Shown here one piece after another: positions 45,801 to 56,292 of a stretch of 64,000 nt of DNA. Position 1 is the first letter of the stretch; each line of letters begins with the position of its first letter. The stretch comes from Prionace glauca (Eukaryota; Chordata; Chondrichthyes; Carcharhiniformes; Carcharhinidae), in contig CM075741.1 of NCBI GenBank assembly GCA_037974335.1, forward strand, positions 32,670,497 to 32,734,496. Reading direction: 5' to 3'. The position numbers and the translations under genes are program-made. Under the pieces are notes generated by a model. It searched no databases. It was not told the DNA's origin and worked only from the letters and a program-made list of their open reading frames with translations.

Positions 45801-47776
45801 CCCGATGGTCCGATGGACCCGCATACACCCATGTCAACTTTTGTCTCTTCACTACTTCTCAAGGCCCCTGGTGTCCCCAGTGCCAAGCTATGGTACTGCA
45901 ATGCTTATTGACCTATTAATAAACTGTATAGTACAGCCAAGAGCCCTATAATTAAAGTAGGATGTGTAAAATAAGCTTCAAAAAATTAATTCATTCATTC
46001 ATTACTTTCTACTCTGTTAAGGAAGTCATATTATGACAAGGGAATAAAGATATCAATCAGTAAGACCCTTTAATTTATCAATAACAGAAATCATAAACTC
46101 TTCAAACTGCTTCGCCTTCTGTAAAAAGAGTGAAATTGACCACATAGATCAGAGTGCTGAAACTATCAGTGAAGCAATGTTTTCTCTGGGGTGCAGCTAT
46201 TTAAGAAGTGTAATAGGGCTTCCTCAGTTCGCAGCAAATTTTCTTGATGTATGCTTGTCTAAGAGCCCAGACATCCATTACTCTGTAAAGATCCATTATT
46301 CTTGAATGATGCAGTGAACACCAGTGAATTCTGTGTAGAAATATTGGGATAGAATCATATAATCATAGAGCCCTACAGTGCAGAAAGAGGCCCTTCGGCC
46401 TATCATGTCTGCGCTGAACACAATCCCACCCAAGCCCTATCCACATATATTACACCCACTAATCCCTTTAACCTACACATCCCTAGATACTAAGGGACAA
46501 TTTCTTATCATGGCCAATCAACCTAACCCGCACATTTTTGGACTGTGGGAGGAAACCGGAGTACCCGGAGGAAACCCATGCAGACACAAGGAGAACATGC
46601 AAACTCCACACAGACAGTAACCTGAGCCAGGAATTGAACCCAGGACCCTGGAGCTATGAAGCAGCAGTGCTAACCACTGTGCTACCGTGCCGCCCACAGT
46701 AGATAGTATGTCTAAATTTTCATCCATGAGATTGGCAATGGGATAGGGAAAATTTATGGCTCAGTAAGCCTGTCTCTGGAGAAAGTGGCCATAAGATAAG
46801 ATCTTCATTGGTAGGCAGGTATGGGCTGCAGTTGAGCCAGCTGACCCAGGAGAAGCACTTTCTGGAAGCAGAATGTTTAAAAGGTCTCTCCAGTACCTCA
46901 GCCAAGGTGGTTGTTTGTCATTTGTGAATCCTGAAAGTAAATTATGACATGATTTCAACCACTGGCACCTTAAAACCAAGCTCAATCACTTTGTCACCCA
47001 ATGTCTACTTATACATACTTTCAGAAGGTAGTATTGGAATTAACTAGAAACAGGGATTCTGTCTGATTTTATGCCATTATAGCCAATTTCAGACATACAT
47101 GGCAAGCAATATTAAATCAACACAAGTATTTATCTGTCCTTAGGAACATGAGACCATACTGACACAGAAAAGACCACTATTACAAATATTGATGTAACTC
47201 TATTAGTTTTCATCTTCAATGCCTGATTTGAAATATTTCAATCTCTTGTACTGTCCTTGTGACAAAAAGGGATTTTCTTTACCTACCTTTAACCAAAAGT
47301 TCTATATATTCTATTCTATAACCATTGGATCCACAGTTTACGAAAAGCTGATATTTTCCTTCATCCAAAATTTCCGTTTTGTTAATTATCAATATTACAT
47401 TTCCTGGATTTATGAGACACCTTCTTGTTTTCAGGGCATTTGTTCCACTTTCGCCTGTACATGGGATTTCAATACCATTCACGTCAGTCCAATTACTGTC
47501 ACATTTTTCCGGCATTTTTGACTCGTACTCACAAGCCAAAACAGTGCGCTTGTGATGGATCCCTGTGACTGCATTCTTACACTGGACAGTTACAAATGCA
47601 TCTGAAACAAATATGATAATCTATTAGCATTTATCCTTTAAGGTAAAGAAGAACGAAATAGAAACATTGAATATGACAGAAGTTATATACTGGTTTTACT
47701 CACCACCAGCGACAATGATTACAAAGGAGGAAATCACAATAAAACAAAGAATTTTTGGAAAATGGTAAGTTGCCAT
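33710..47776 (-). CDS. PD-L-like B7 family ligand, gene C (divergent)
   Basis: Third B7-type gene in the same orientation. Exons: signal 47776-47704 (MATYHFPKILCFIVISSFVI), IgV 47601-47287, IgC 45303-45049, stalk/membrane 37268-37113, candidate tail exons 33859-33815 and 33723-33710. Junction phases are all 1, giving 285 residues. IgC has CTTVGYPLAELHW and NYSCSV. The V-C junction (LLVKARYA) again fits the PD-L pattern. The membrane segment is about VYFALPFIIIIFTLLAIAVF. The IgV exon is odd: six cysteines, no cysteine at the DEGKYQL F-strand position, but one shortly after (FVNC). The large membrane intron (37269-45048) holds a complete LINE. The first four exons are well supported. The two tail exons are tentative: if joined as read, the protein ends ...SDLIGNAE. 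It shares gene organisation with A and B but no recent duplication. Confidence 0.78.
33860..35389. other. Unassigned
   Basis: AT-rich to 34150, then GC-rich (34210-35120) with G-runs on the plus strand. Long open frames here reflect composition, and none has a recognisable domain. Confidence 0.35.
35390..35950 (+). repeat. Old L2-like LINE 3' fragment
   Basis: Phrases such as CTGGCTGGCCTTGCATCTTT, CGCTGACCTACATTAGCTCC and CTAAGCTCTGGAATTCTCTC correspond to the C-terminal region and 3' end of L2-type LINEs. It ends near TGTGAAGTGCTTTAGA. Confidence 0.6.
35952..36290 (-). mobile_element. tRNA-derived SINE (HE1-like)
   Basis: Tail at the left (TCATAGAATCATATAATGCA), head at the right (GAATTGAACCTGGGCTCCCA, GCTAACCACTGTGCC). 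Confidence 0.75.
36291..37112. other. No gene; G-rich patch
   Basis: Contains a poly-G run near 36796-36812 and G-rich sequence 36960-37015. No exon seen. Confidence 0.4.
37269..38150. other. Gene C intron, unassigned
   Basis: AT-rich intron with a fragment of the foldback family near 37825-37860. The exon list of gene C skips it. Confidence 0.4.
38251..41295 (-). CDS. LINE ORF2: endonuclease and reverse transcriptase
   Basis: 1014 residues without a stop. The AP-like endonuclease lies at roughly residues 80-300, with LNARSIRNK, AITETWL, VVMGDFNLHIDW, ILDLVLCN and ESDHCMVEF covering the metal-binding and catalytic positions. The reverse transcriptase, about residues 500-800, has KSPGPDGMHPRVLK, NYRPVSLTSVVGKML, FLDFQKAFDKVPHKRL, VTSGVPQGSVLGPQLF and the catalytic FADDTKIGG. 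The C-terminal region ends GYGERAGRWS. The true start may be the later MRSKVKD, which reduces the 100-bp overlap with ORF1. The product nicks target DNA and copies the element RNA into it. Confidence 0.92.
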   Translation of the reverse strand: MGPVRAGWGWSESCWDQSAGESSKEDCRQGFKLIRGGEGARVGDAMRSKVKDRVQVREEAKDVPIGGVTASRVQVKAGMKALYLNARSIRNKMDELMAQIDTNGYDLVAITETWLQGDRDWEMNVQGYQVFRKDRQEERGGGVALLIKDSIKVVARDDIGAKEQKVESLWVEIRNRKGRKTLVGVVYRPPNNDLEVGRAVNAQISAACRNGTAVVMGDFNLHIDWSTHVGHGGLEEEFLECCRDNFLEQCVLEPTRERAILDLVLCNEAGRIRDLAVKDPLGESDHCMVEFLVQMEEEKVGSQTRVLCLNRGEYGRMREELANVDWGNALEGRSAEEQWRIFKEIFLGAQQKFIPMVKKDSRRRGNKPWITKEVKESIKLKAEKFRVAKSSGREEDWERFKCQQRLTKKLIKEGRRSYEAGLALNIKKDSKSFYKYIKRKRLARINVGPLEDEKGELVVGDRDMAKVLNNFFVSVFTEEDVNNLPGVSDGKVVGMEGLNDITVTREVVLDRLEGLIVDKSPGPDGMHPRVLKEMAEVIVDALVVIFQTSLDSGEVPEDWKTANVTPLFKKGARQKAGNYRPVSLTSVVGKMLETVIKEEIARHLEGNCLIGRTQHGFIKGKSCLTNLLEFYEDVSRAVDGGEPVDVVFLDFQKAFDKVPHKRLLQKVRGHGVGGRVLAWIEDWLSNRRQRVGVNGCYSDWRLVTSGVPQGSVLGPQLFTIYIDDLEEGTECRVSKFADDTKIGGKANCAEGVESLQKDLDRLGEWARKWQMEFNVGKCEVVHFGRRNGRKDYYLRGEKLQQATVQRDLGVLVHESQKPSLQVQQVVRKANGMLAFIAKGIEYKSREVLLQLYRALVRPQLEYCVQFWAPHLRKDVLALEGVQRRFTRLIPELRGLSYEERLNKLGLYSLEFRRMRGDLIETYKMMNGMDRIEVERLFPLKKDSRTRGHSLKIKGGRFRTELRRNFFTQRVVNLWNSLPVEVVEAASLNIFKKRVDGFLIREGIKGYGERAGRWS
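41196..42095 (-). CDS. LINE ORF1: SGNH esterase-like protein
   Basis: 299 residues. The N-terminus has a cysteine cluster (CGFCMMW ... CSKC), then a leucine-rich, probably coiled-coil stretch (LLEELQLKVDELASELQTLR) and a basic linker. The C-terminal half has VVVIGDSGVKGID and, near the end, GVGLNHAGTRVLANRV. These resemble block I (GDS) and the late histidine block of SGNH hydrolases found in CR1-type ORF1 proteins. The presumed role is RNA or membrane/lipid association during retrotransposition; enzymatic activity is inferred only. It overlaps ORF2 by about 100 bp in another frame. Confidence 0.85.
   Translation of the reverse strand: MEGHVMCGFCMMWELVDPRVLPSDHVCSKCRLLEELQLKVDELASELQTLRLIRGREGAPRLAKSKGQGQKGAAGRRKGGEERRPQPLNLHNRFEVLASSLEEDEAREVGEQTAHGTVMQQDIGKEKGKRNVVVIGDSGVKGIDTVLCHNDKVHRRVCCLPGARVQDVTSGLQRNLEWEGENPVVVVHVGAGDVGKMRTEDLGREYEKLGMELKNRTDKVVISGLLPEPRADGCRVDRIKEVNGWLRDWCGRNGFEFMGHWHQYWGRWDLFGQDGVGLNHAGTRVLANRVKRTVDKALN
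42358..42914 (-). repeat. 198-bp tandem repeats at the LINE 5' end
   Basis: About 2.8 near-identical units starting CGTCCACAACTCG at 42358, 42557 and 42755. Each has a TC-rich CTCTCTCTCTCTCTGCTCAG segment. They lie upstream of ORF1, where promoter monomers would sit. Confidence 0.85.
43360..43480 (+). repeat. Fragment of the foldback repeat family
   Basis: CTTCGTCAGAGTTCTGTTTC, then GATGCTGCCAGACCTGCTGA, matching the right arm of 6381-6600. Confidence 0.6.
43481..44524. other. Gene C intron, unassigned
   Basis: No exon or clear repeat. The 116-codon minus frame near 43530-43880 lacks a recognisable domain. Confidence 0.35.
44525..44800 (-). mobile_element. tRNA-derived SINE (HE1-like)
   Basis: Reverse orientation, from TTTATTAATGTCACAAGTAG to GGAATTAAACCCAGGTCCCT. 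Confidence 0.75.
45304..46353. other. Gene C intron, unassigned
   Basis: A GC-richer segment 45430-45930 carries open frames without domains. It is possibly an old repeat. Confidence 0.35.
46354..46697 (-). mobile_element. tRNA-derived SINE (HE1-like), nearly full length
   Basis: Tail ATAGAGCCCTACAGTGCAGA at the left. Head GGAATTGAACCCAGGACCCT then GCTAACCACTGTGCTACCGT and GCCGCC at the right. Confidence 0.82.
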
Positions 47777-49811
47777 TCTTTTCCAGGGCTTTCAAGAATC
47801 TGTTTAAAATATTGGAATAATTCATTACTGACACATAATAAGTTTTGGGGACATTTGTTTTGCACTCAAATGCTGTACTTATTTGGCACAACTAATTGAG
47901 ACTGGGTGCTCAGGTTCCTGAGTCTTGTGTTCAAAAACAGATCAAGACTTACATGGTTTTCTGCACATCCTACTTGTGATCTGAACACTGTGGTCTCCAC
48001 TTTTGCTTATGCTGCAATCAGAACAGCAGCCTGAAACATGGACCACAGATTCCAGATAATAGCTCAGGATTTTTTATAACTGGCTAAATTGGTAAGCATG
48101 ACATTGGTTTAACTATCCATCTAGGAATCAAGCTAGTGTTAAATCAAATTGTTGGTGCAATGCTTATATCTGCAGTGTTTGAATGCGTGTCCTTCGACTT
48201 AGGGGGAAAAGATGGTAATATCTGAGCGAAGTGAATAAATAAAAATTGCAGTTCACAAAAGTGTGAATAATTTGACTCCAAGTCCTGATGAATGGGATAG
48301 TACTGAGGTAAAGAATCTGGGGGCGATCTTACCGCTTGTCACGATGGTCAATCAGTAGGGCGAGCCAGTAAGATTGCAAGAGAGACGAAGAAAACGGGAA
48401 GGGTGCGAGGCTGATGTAAATATTTCAATCTGCATTACAATGATGTTAGTGAGCCCAGGACAGAATTGTTCAGGCTCACTTCCCTTAACAGCCACGGAGG
48501 TGTAGGTCCTCCCTGGCAAGGATCACCAGAAATGAGGACCAGTTGTGATAGTCTCACTGTGTGACTGAAGGCTACTGAGACCCCTCATGTGGTTGGGGGT
48601 GGGAGAGCAATGCCTCTTTGGCAGAGCCAGCCTGGCTATTGGGGCAGCAATCAGCCGGGAGGCAGGGAATGGAGGTGGCAATCAGCCGGGGGTGGGGTGG
48701 GTGGTGGTGGTTGAGGGGGGTATGGGGGTGGCGATCAAACAAGGAAGCCAGCGATCATCTGGGGAGGACAGGGATGGGTCTCAGAGTTCAGTGATCATCC
48801 AGGAAGGCAAGCAATCAAGGGGAGAAGCAAGAGATCAGCTGGGGAGGCCAGGGATCGAAGCGAGTGGACAGTGATTGTCCAGGAGGGCCAGCGATCAAAG
48901 GGAGAAGCCAGCAATCGAAGATGGAGTCCAGCAATCATTAACAGATCTCTCAGTGTTCTCTGTACACAGTACACTCAGAGATCAAGGTGTGTGCGCAATA
49001 GTGTTCCTCACAGTCAACAGCTGGCTTCCTGATGAGAATAGATTCTGTCCACTTCCCCTACTGTCATGAATCACACTTTGCCTCTCTTTTTGCACAAGTG
49101 CCATGTGATTTCATCTGTGCGCTCATCCAAAAAATGGATGCGATTTTCTCCTGTTTGTTCAACACTTAAAATCACCCCTTATATCTTTGTGATGGTGGTC
49201 GCAATCTCAACAGTTTTCACAGTATAAATTGTTAATTATCATGGCTAAACTAAGAGACTATTCATAGTAACATTGATTGGATGTTCTCCATTGGTTTTAC
49301 TATATATTTTCTTGTGTAAAAGTGTTTCTTAAGTAACGCTTATAGAGCTTCAAATTAAACAATAGAGCAGTATATGCAAATACATACTGATTTAATTTCA
49401 GTTGTCTAAAATAATTAAATTAACACCAGTGTTAGAATTTCAGAGGAAAAAAGTTCACAGAAATCACAGTCACAAACATTTGAGTTCAGCTGTTAGCTTT
49501 TACCTTGAACATTTATCGTGGTAACTTGCACCATTTCACTGAGAGCAGAGGCTGGAAATCTATTTATTGGAACCTCATATTTTTAAATAGCTTTCAATGG
49601 AAAGAAGAGATTTTTTTGTACAAGCATTTAAAGAAAGTAAGGATGGCTAAGAGTAATTTGGGTCCCTTAAAGAGAGATGCAGATAACATTGTAATTAAAA
49701 ATTGGGAAATGACAGACTCCTTAATTATTTCCTTTGTACTGAAGTTCACAGGAGAGGAAGATGATAAAGTGCCAGAAATATGAGAAAATTGACAGGAGTG
49801 GACAGCAATCA
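47777..49811. other. Gene C upstream region and unassigned sequence
   Basis: Presumed gene C promoter near 47800-48100, without recognisable elements. 48580-48940 is G-rich with imperfect repeats of GATCATC/GGGAGGC-like words. No second gene seen. Confidence 0.35.
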
Positions 49812-50142
49812 ACCAGGGGAGGCATGATGGCACAGTGGTTAGCACTACTGCTTCACAAAGCCAGGGACCCAGGTTCGATATCCGGCTTGGGTCATTGTCT
49901 GTGTGGAGTTTGCACATTCTCCCCATATCTGTGTGGGTTTCCTCCGGGCTCTCCAATCTGTGGGAGGAGATTGTGGATCCTCCCACAATCCAAAAGATGT
50001 GTAGGTTAGGTAGATTGGCCATGCTAAATTCTCCCTCAGTGTACTCGATCAGGCACAGAATGTGGCAACTAGAGGATTTTCACAGTAACTTCACTGCAGT
50101 GTGAATGTAAGCCTACTTGTGACTAATAAATAAACTTTAACA
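49812..50142 (+). mobile_element. tRNA-derived SINE (HE1-like)
   Basis: Head GGCACAGTGGTTAGCACTAC, B-box-like GGTTCGATATCC, 3' end CTAATAAATAAACTTTAACA. Confidence 0.82.
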
Positions 50143-50479
50143 ACTAAAGGCAAATCAAAGGAAGGAACTTTGTGAGATTGCCCCATATTCTTCAACACTT
50201 TGGATCATAAGAATCTATCAATAGTCCTTCAGAATATACAATTAGTATATCAATTGCCCTTTGCAGAAGATGGTTCCAAACAGTACAACACAGTCACACA
50301 CTCATACACATCTATGTTTAAATTTCATCAGCACTGCTATAGTTAAAGAAAAGGTGATCGGGCAACTTCCATCAAATTAATTTTAACCAATTATTGGTCC
50401 TTACAATTTGCCATCCCTTTATACTTAGTGTACTGCACTTGTCTGGGTCCGAAATCCCTAATCTTGATGGTCTGGGTCA

Positions 50480-52760
50480 CTTGAGTTCTGGTATGGGTCA
50501 GGTCTGGTTTTGTTAAGGTCTGGTATTGGTCAGGTCTGGTATGGGTCAGATCTGGTATGGGTTAGGTCTGGTATGGGTCAGTTCTGGTATGGGTTAGGTC
50601 TGGCATTGGTCAGGTCTGGTTTGGGTTAGATCTGGTATGGATCAGGTCTGGTATGGATCAGGTCTTGTATGGATCAGGTCTGGTATGGATCAGGTCTGGT
50701 ATGGGTCAGGTCTGGTATGGGTTAGGTCTGGTATGGTCAGTTCTGGTATGGGTCAGGTCTGGTATGGGTCAGGTCTGCTATGGGTTAGGTCTGGTATTGG
50801 TCAGGTCTGGTTTGGGTTAGATCTGGTATGGATCAGGTCTGGTATGGATCAGGTCTTGTATGGATCAGGTCTGGTATGGATCAGGTCTGGTATGGGTCAG
50901 GTCTGGTATGGGTTAGGTCTGGTATGGTCAGTTCTGGTATGGGTCAGGTCTGGTATGGGTCAGGTCTGCTATGGGTTAGGTCTGGTATTGGTCAGGTCTG
51001 GTATGGGTCAAATCTGGTATGGATCAGGTCTGGTATGGATCAGGTCTTGTATGGATCAGGTCTGGTATGGGTCAGTTCTGATATGGGTCAGTTCTGGTAT
51101 GGTCAGATCTGGTATGGGTTAGGTCTGGTATGGGTCAGTTCTGGTATGGGTTAGGTCTGGTATTGGTCAGGTCTGGTATGGGTCAGATCTGGTATAGATC
51201 AGGTCTGGTATGGATCACGTCTTGTATCGATCAGGTCTGGTATGGATCAGGTCTGGTATGGGTCAGTTCTGATATGGGTCAGTTCTCGTATGGTCAGTTC
51301 TGGTATGGGTTAGGTCTGGTGTTGGTCAGGTCTGGTATGGGTCAGATCTGGTATGGATCAGGTCTGGTATGGATCAGGTCTAGTATGGATCAGGTCTGGT
51401 ATGGGTCAGTTCTGGTATGGGTTAGGTCTGGTATGGGTCATTTCTGGTATGGGTTAGGTCTGGTATCGGTCAGGTCTGGTATGGGTCAGTTCTGGTATGG
51501 ATCAGGTCTGGTATGGATCAGGTCTGGTATGGGTCAGTTCTGATATGGGTCAGTTCTCGTATGGTCAGTTCTGGTATGGGTTAGGTCTGGTGTTGGTCAG
51601 GTCTGGTATGGGTCAGATCTGGTATGGATCAGGTCTGGTATGGATCAGGTCTAGTATGGATCAGGTCTGGTATGGGTCAGTTCTGGTATGGGTTAGGTCT
51701 GGTATGGGTCATTTCTGGTATGGGTTAGGTCTGGTATCGGTCAGGTCTGGTATGGGTCAGTTCTGGTATGGATCAGGTCTGGTATGGATCAGGTCTGGTA
51801 TGGGTCAGTTCTGATATGGGTCAGTTCTCGTATGGTCAGTTCTGGTATGGGTTAGGTCTGGTGTTGGTCAGGTCTGGTATGGGTCAGATCTGGTATGGAT
51901 CAGGTCTGGTATGGATCAGGTCTAGTATGGATCAGGTCTGGTATGGGTCAGTTCTGGTATGGGTTAGGTCTGGTATGGGTCATTTCTGGTATGGGTTAGG
52001 TCTGGTATCGGTCAGGTCTGGTATGGGTCAGTTCTGGTATGGATCACGTCTGGTATGGATCAGGTCTGGTATGGGTCAGTTCTGATATGGGTCAGTTCTC
52101 GTATGGTCAGTTCTGGTATGGGTTAGGTCTGGTGTTGGTCAGGTCTGGTATGGGTCAGATCTGGTATGGATCAGGTCTGGTATGGATCAGGTCTAGTATG
52201 GATCAGGTCTGGTATGGGTCAGTTCTGGTATGGGTTAGGTCTGGTATGGGTCATTTCTGGTATGGGTTAGGTCTGGTATCGGTCAGGTCTGGTATGGGTC
52301 AGTTCTGGTATGGATCACGTCTGGTATGGATCAGGTCTGGTATGGGTCAGTTCTGGTATGGGTTAGATCTGGTATGGGTCAGTTCTGGTATGGGTTAGAT
52401 CTGGTATGGGTCAGTTCTGGTAAGGATCAGGTCTGGTATGGGTCAGTTCTGGTATGGGTTAGGTCTGGTATGGGTTAGGTCTGGAATGGGTCAGTTCTGG
52501 TATGGGTTAGATCTGGTATGGGTCAGTTCTGGTATGGATCAGATCTGGTATGGGTCAGTTCTGGTATGGGTTAGGTCTGGTATGGATCAGGTCTGGTATG
52601 GATCAGGTCTGGTATGGTCAGTTCTGGTATGGGTTAGGTCTGGTACGGATCAGGTCTGGTATGGATCAGGTCTGGTATGGATCAGGTCTGGTATGGGTTA
52701 GGTCTGGTATGGGTCAGTTCTGGTATGGGTTAGGTCTGGTATGGGTCAGGTCTGGTATGA
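50480..52760. repeat. 16-bp minisatellite with higher-order structure
   Basis: About 140 copies of GGTCTGGTATGGRTCA variants over 2.3 kb. Higher-order copies are visible: a 191-bp block repeated near 50637 and 50828, and a 271-bp block repeated at 51226, 51497, 51768 and 52039. Both periods are a whole number of 16-bp units minus one base (12x16-1, 17x16-1) because each block has one short 15-bp unit. The long open frames (SGMDQVWYGSGLVW...) are by-products. Confidence 0.92.
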
Positions 52761-52769
52761 CTGGAGAAC

Positions 52770-53250
52770 AGGCAATCACCAATGTTCCAGGATGATGAAG
52801 GGAAATGGGAGATCACGTGATGTTTAGATTGGCTGGGATCACCTGATCGAGGGAGGGGTAGGACAGGGAGACATATTTTCCAGAATTTCTCCTGCTCATT
52901 TGAATCTAGGTTTTAGTGGATAGATTGGATAACTGGGGGAGATGGGATGGGGTAAATGATGAGTGAAGGGTGGGGGGGATGATGCGGGGGATGGGTGATG
53001 TGTAGGGGGTTGATAAGTAAGGGCGGAGGGGAGGAAGAGAAGGAGAGGAATGAGGAGTGAGATAAGGAGGGGGGTTTAGGAGGGGGAGTAAGGAGATGTG
53101 GGTCAGAGGGGCTAAGGAAGAGGGTGGTGAGGGTAGGAGGGGGGTAGGAGGGGAATGGGGGAGAGTCGTGGGTGTTTTATTCACCCCAGTTCTGCCCCTA
53201 CTCAAAATGGAAATGAAAACCAGGCGGGATATATAACAGGCTCCTGATGT
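52770..53250. repeat. Purine-rich low-complexity sequence
   Basis: GGGGGA/GAGGAG-like words dominate 52920-53160 on the plus strand. No gene. Confidence 0.6.
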
Positions 53251-53429
53251 TTCCCACTCCCAGAAACACTCAGCAGCTCTGACAGTTTCTGTGGAGAAAG
53301 AAACATGTCAGCTCTGTGACCTCTCATCAGCTGTTGTAAGCAAGAAGATTAGAATTTATGTGAGCATTTTTCTTCTGTCAGAATGATAAACATGAAATAA
53401 GCAGATAGATGAGTGCACTCACATAAATA

Positions 53430-53550
53430 TGCAACACACACACACACAGACTATGCAACACATAAACACACACATATACACATACACACAAACTATGCAA
53501 CACACACACACACACTACGACACACACACACATACACACACTGAGGGGGG
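53430..53550. repeat. (CA)n microsatellite
   Basis: Interrupted CA dinucleotide runs with CTATGCAACACA spacers. Confidence 0.85.
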
Positions 53551-54279
53551 CAATCTCACCAAAAACACTCTACAGGCTGCATGAGCGCGAAAATGGGAGA
53601 AAATCACATTTTTTAACGAGCTTCCAGACACAACTGTATGGCACTTAGAAAAAAACAGCCAATCTGTGATTCTTGCCAGCAGGGGGAATAGGTGGAGCCT
53701 ATTCGCACAGAAAACTGGCTGCTGAGCTCGAGGGGTGCCATTGTGCAGGTACCCCAACCTTCCACGTGTACAAGAAATCTGGAACTCCTCCCACCCCCTG
53801 GACATCATTCCCTCTGTCATAGTCATTCTCCACCCACACCCCCGTACGTCCCCCCCCCCCCCCCCCCACCCCCATCATCACTCTGCTGCCCTGACTGATC
53901 ACAAAACTCCCATCACCTGATCATCCAATGACTTGGCCAATTCCCAACCCTCCCGGATCCTAAAGCAGTGTAGCCCCTTGTCTCTTCCCCATGGAACACC
54001 CTCTGCCTTCCCCATCATGGCCCCACTCCCTTCAGGATCCATTCACTCAGGCCATGCCCCCTACCAGCCATGCCCCCTTATGGCCTTGCTTCCATGACAC
54101 TGCCTAGTGCCCAGTGGGCAGAGGACAAGGTATGTTGGGCATTGCCAGGGTGCCAGGCTAGCAGTGTGAAGGTGCCAAGCTAGCCATGCCAAGCTTGCAA
54201 TACCCAAGAGGTGTAAAACTGGATGTGAGCTTGATATTTCACCTCTTGCCCAATCTTACCAGTTTGCCACTTCAATTGA
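53551..54279. other. No gene; poly-C run at 53850-53867
   Basis: C-rich on the plus strand. The region resembles other GC-rich unassigned patches in the window. Confidence 0.4.
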
Positions 54280-54830
54280 CATCACCCCCAAAAACTACAC
54301 AAAACACAAACACACAGACTACACAAAACACACACAGAAACTACACAAACACACACACACACACACACAGGCTACACAAAATACACACAGAAACTACACA
54401 AAATACATACAGACAGACTACACAAAACGCATACAGAGATTACACAAAACACACATACACAGGTAAACTACACAAAACACACAGCAACTGCACAAAATGC
54501 ACACAGACTACACAAAACATACACAGACTACACAAAACATACACAGACTACACAAAACACACAGAATACACAAAACACACACACACACAGATAGACTACA
54601 CAAAACACACACACAGACTATACAAAACACACACACACAGATAGACTACACAAAACACACACACAGACTACACAAAACACACATAGGAACGACACAAAAT
54701 ACACACAGACTACACGAAACATACATACAGATTACACGCAGCAGAGTACACAGAATATACACACACGAACTACACAAAATATATACACAGAGATTACACA
54801 AAACACACACAGACTACACGGAAACTTACT
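54280..54830. repeat. CA-rich minisatellite (ACTACACAAAACACACACAG type)
   Basis: About 25 imperfect units of roughly 18-22 bp. The open frames (TTQNTH repeats) are artefacts of the repeat. Confidence 0.85.
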
Positions 54831-55609
54831 TTTTTTTGTACCTGGGTTCTGATGAAGACTCCCTTTCACTGAGAAGTGTGTTTAAAAATGAAAACGATGC
54901 CTCCACGGACCGGGATCTTAAGTGAAACGGGAAAAAAAAGCGGCATTGAGCACGTTTAAATAATTTCTCAGATCTGTTTACAGGAAAAGCCGGAATGGCT
55001 TCGCAGAATCTTCCGACAGCGCCACTTTATGCAGACACTGAACTCAATGGGTTATTTTATAAATGTAGTTACAGATAGATCGAGAATTCAAAATTATTTA
55101 CTGAAAAGGGCAGAAGCAAATCTATTGTTAACCGCCCAAAATGGTAATTCGCGGTTATTTCACCTCATATTATTTTGCCATTCTGGAATCTCTGGCATAG
55201 GGATATAGCCTGAAGGATAATAGACTCTCAGTAAATGGCGATGCGGCGATCTGGTCGCTGCTATCCTTTCTGTCGATATGTCGAGATTATTTTGGAGCAT
55301 TCATCGTTATTAATCTCCACCGAAACTAAAACACTGCGTGGGAAATTAGAACGATTCAGCTTTTGGTATTGTCCCTGACAGCATTATCAAAATAGAGAAT
55401 CTACTCTTGCCCGTCCTATTCCCAGTTACTGTTAAGAGTTTCTGTTTCGTTCTGAGGGATGCTTGCCATTTAGATTTAATCACTGCCAGAAATCAGTCAA
55501 ACGTGTGCATGATAGGCCCCCAAATCCATGGTCATTCCAGAGGTTTCCCACCAGGTGGTTGACAGCAACCCACCAGAACAGTTACAAAGTGGTCAGGGGT
55601 CCAGATGCA
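54831..55609. other. No recognised feature
   Basis: Comparatively balanced base composition, without repeats or a supported exon. Confidence 0.35.
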
Positions 55610-56205
55610 TCCATGTTGAATATCCTGCATGCAATGAAGTGCACTTACAGACTTCGTCAAGGACACAAAAAGTATTAGCAGGTCTGACAGCATCTGTGGA
55701 GAGAGAAGAGAGCCAACGTTTAGAGTCTGGCTGACTCTTGGTCAGATCCAGGAAGAGTCATCTAGATTCCAAACATTGGTTCGGTTCTTTCCAGTCTCTT
55801 CATCCAGACTCCAAGCTTTGGCACTAATCCCTCTCCACAGATGCTGTCAGACCTGTTGAGATTTTCCAGCGTTTTCTGTTTTTATTTCAGCTTCCAGCAT
55901 CCACAATATTTTGCTTTTACACAAGAAGTATTTGTTAATAAGGAAAAAAATGTGCGTAGAAGCTGACGGCTTTAATGGCTGCTTTGGCCGACATGTCATC
56001 CACAGACCTTCTGAATGTCTTCTACCTACCAGAGAGCTCCACCCCCTGGGGTGATTCTCCATTCTCAGTCCCAGTTGGACCAACAAGCCAGAAGACCCTC
56101 TACAGCTGTGTTGTCCCGAAAGGGACAATCACCACATCCTTCCCCCTTCAACAATCTTCAAAACTAAGTTACTCAAGCCCAAATTCTAGCTGAACATTAT
56201 ACACA
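55610..56205 (-). repeat. Dispersed repeat, copy 1, with nested foldback fragment
   Basis: 55610-55675 and about 55920-56160 share colinear phrases with 57290-57560: CTTACAGACTTCGTCAAGGA, GAGAGCTCCACCCCCTGGGG, AAAGGGACAATCACCAC. The intervening 55676-55919 is the foldback family. It may be an LTR-type or other dispersed element; ends were not defined. Confidence 0.45.
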
Positions 56206-56292
56206 TGTAAGAAGTCTCACAACACAAGATTAAAGCCCAACAGATTTATCTGGAATCATGAGTCCCCAGCCCAACGCTGGCATCTCCACATC
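56206..56292 (-). mobile_element. Penelope-terminus element with 10-bp target duplication
   Basis: TGTAAGAAGTCTCACAACAC to CTGGCATCTCCACATC, flanked by ATTATACACA at 56196-56205 and 56293-56302. Confidence 0.7.

Noticed and set aside
50637-52398. Long open frames encoding SGMDQVWYGSGLVW repeats
   Set aside because: By-product of a 16-bp tandem repeat without stops. It is open in several frames, with no start context or splice signals.
53515-53920. Proline-rich frames near the poly-C run
   Set aside because: Composition-driven; no splice or domain support.
54186-54925. TTQNTH-type repeat proteins
   Set aside because: Translation of the CA-rich minisatellite; frames overlap and lack any domain.
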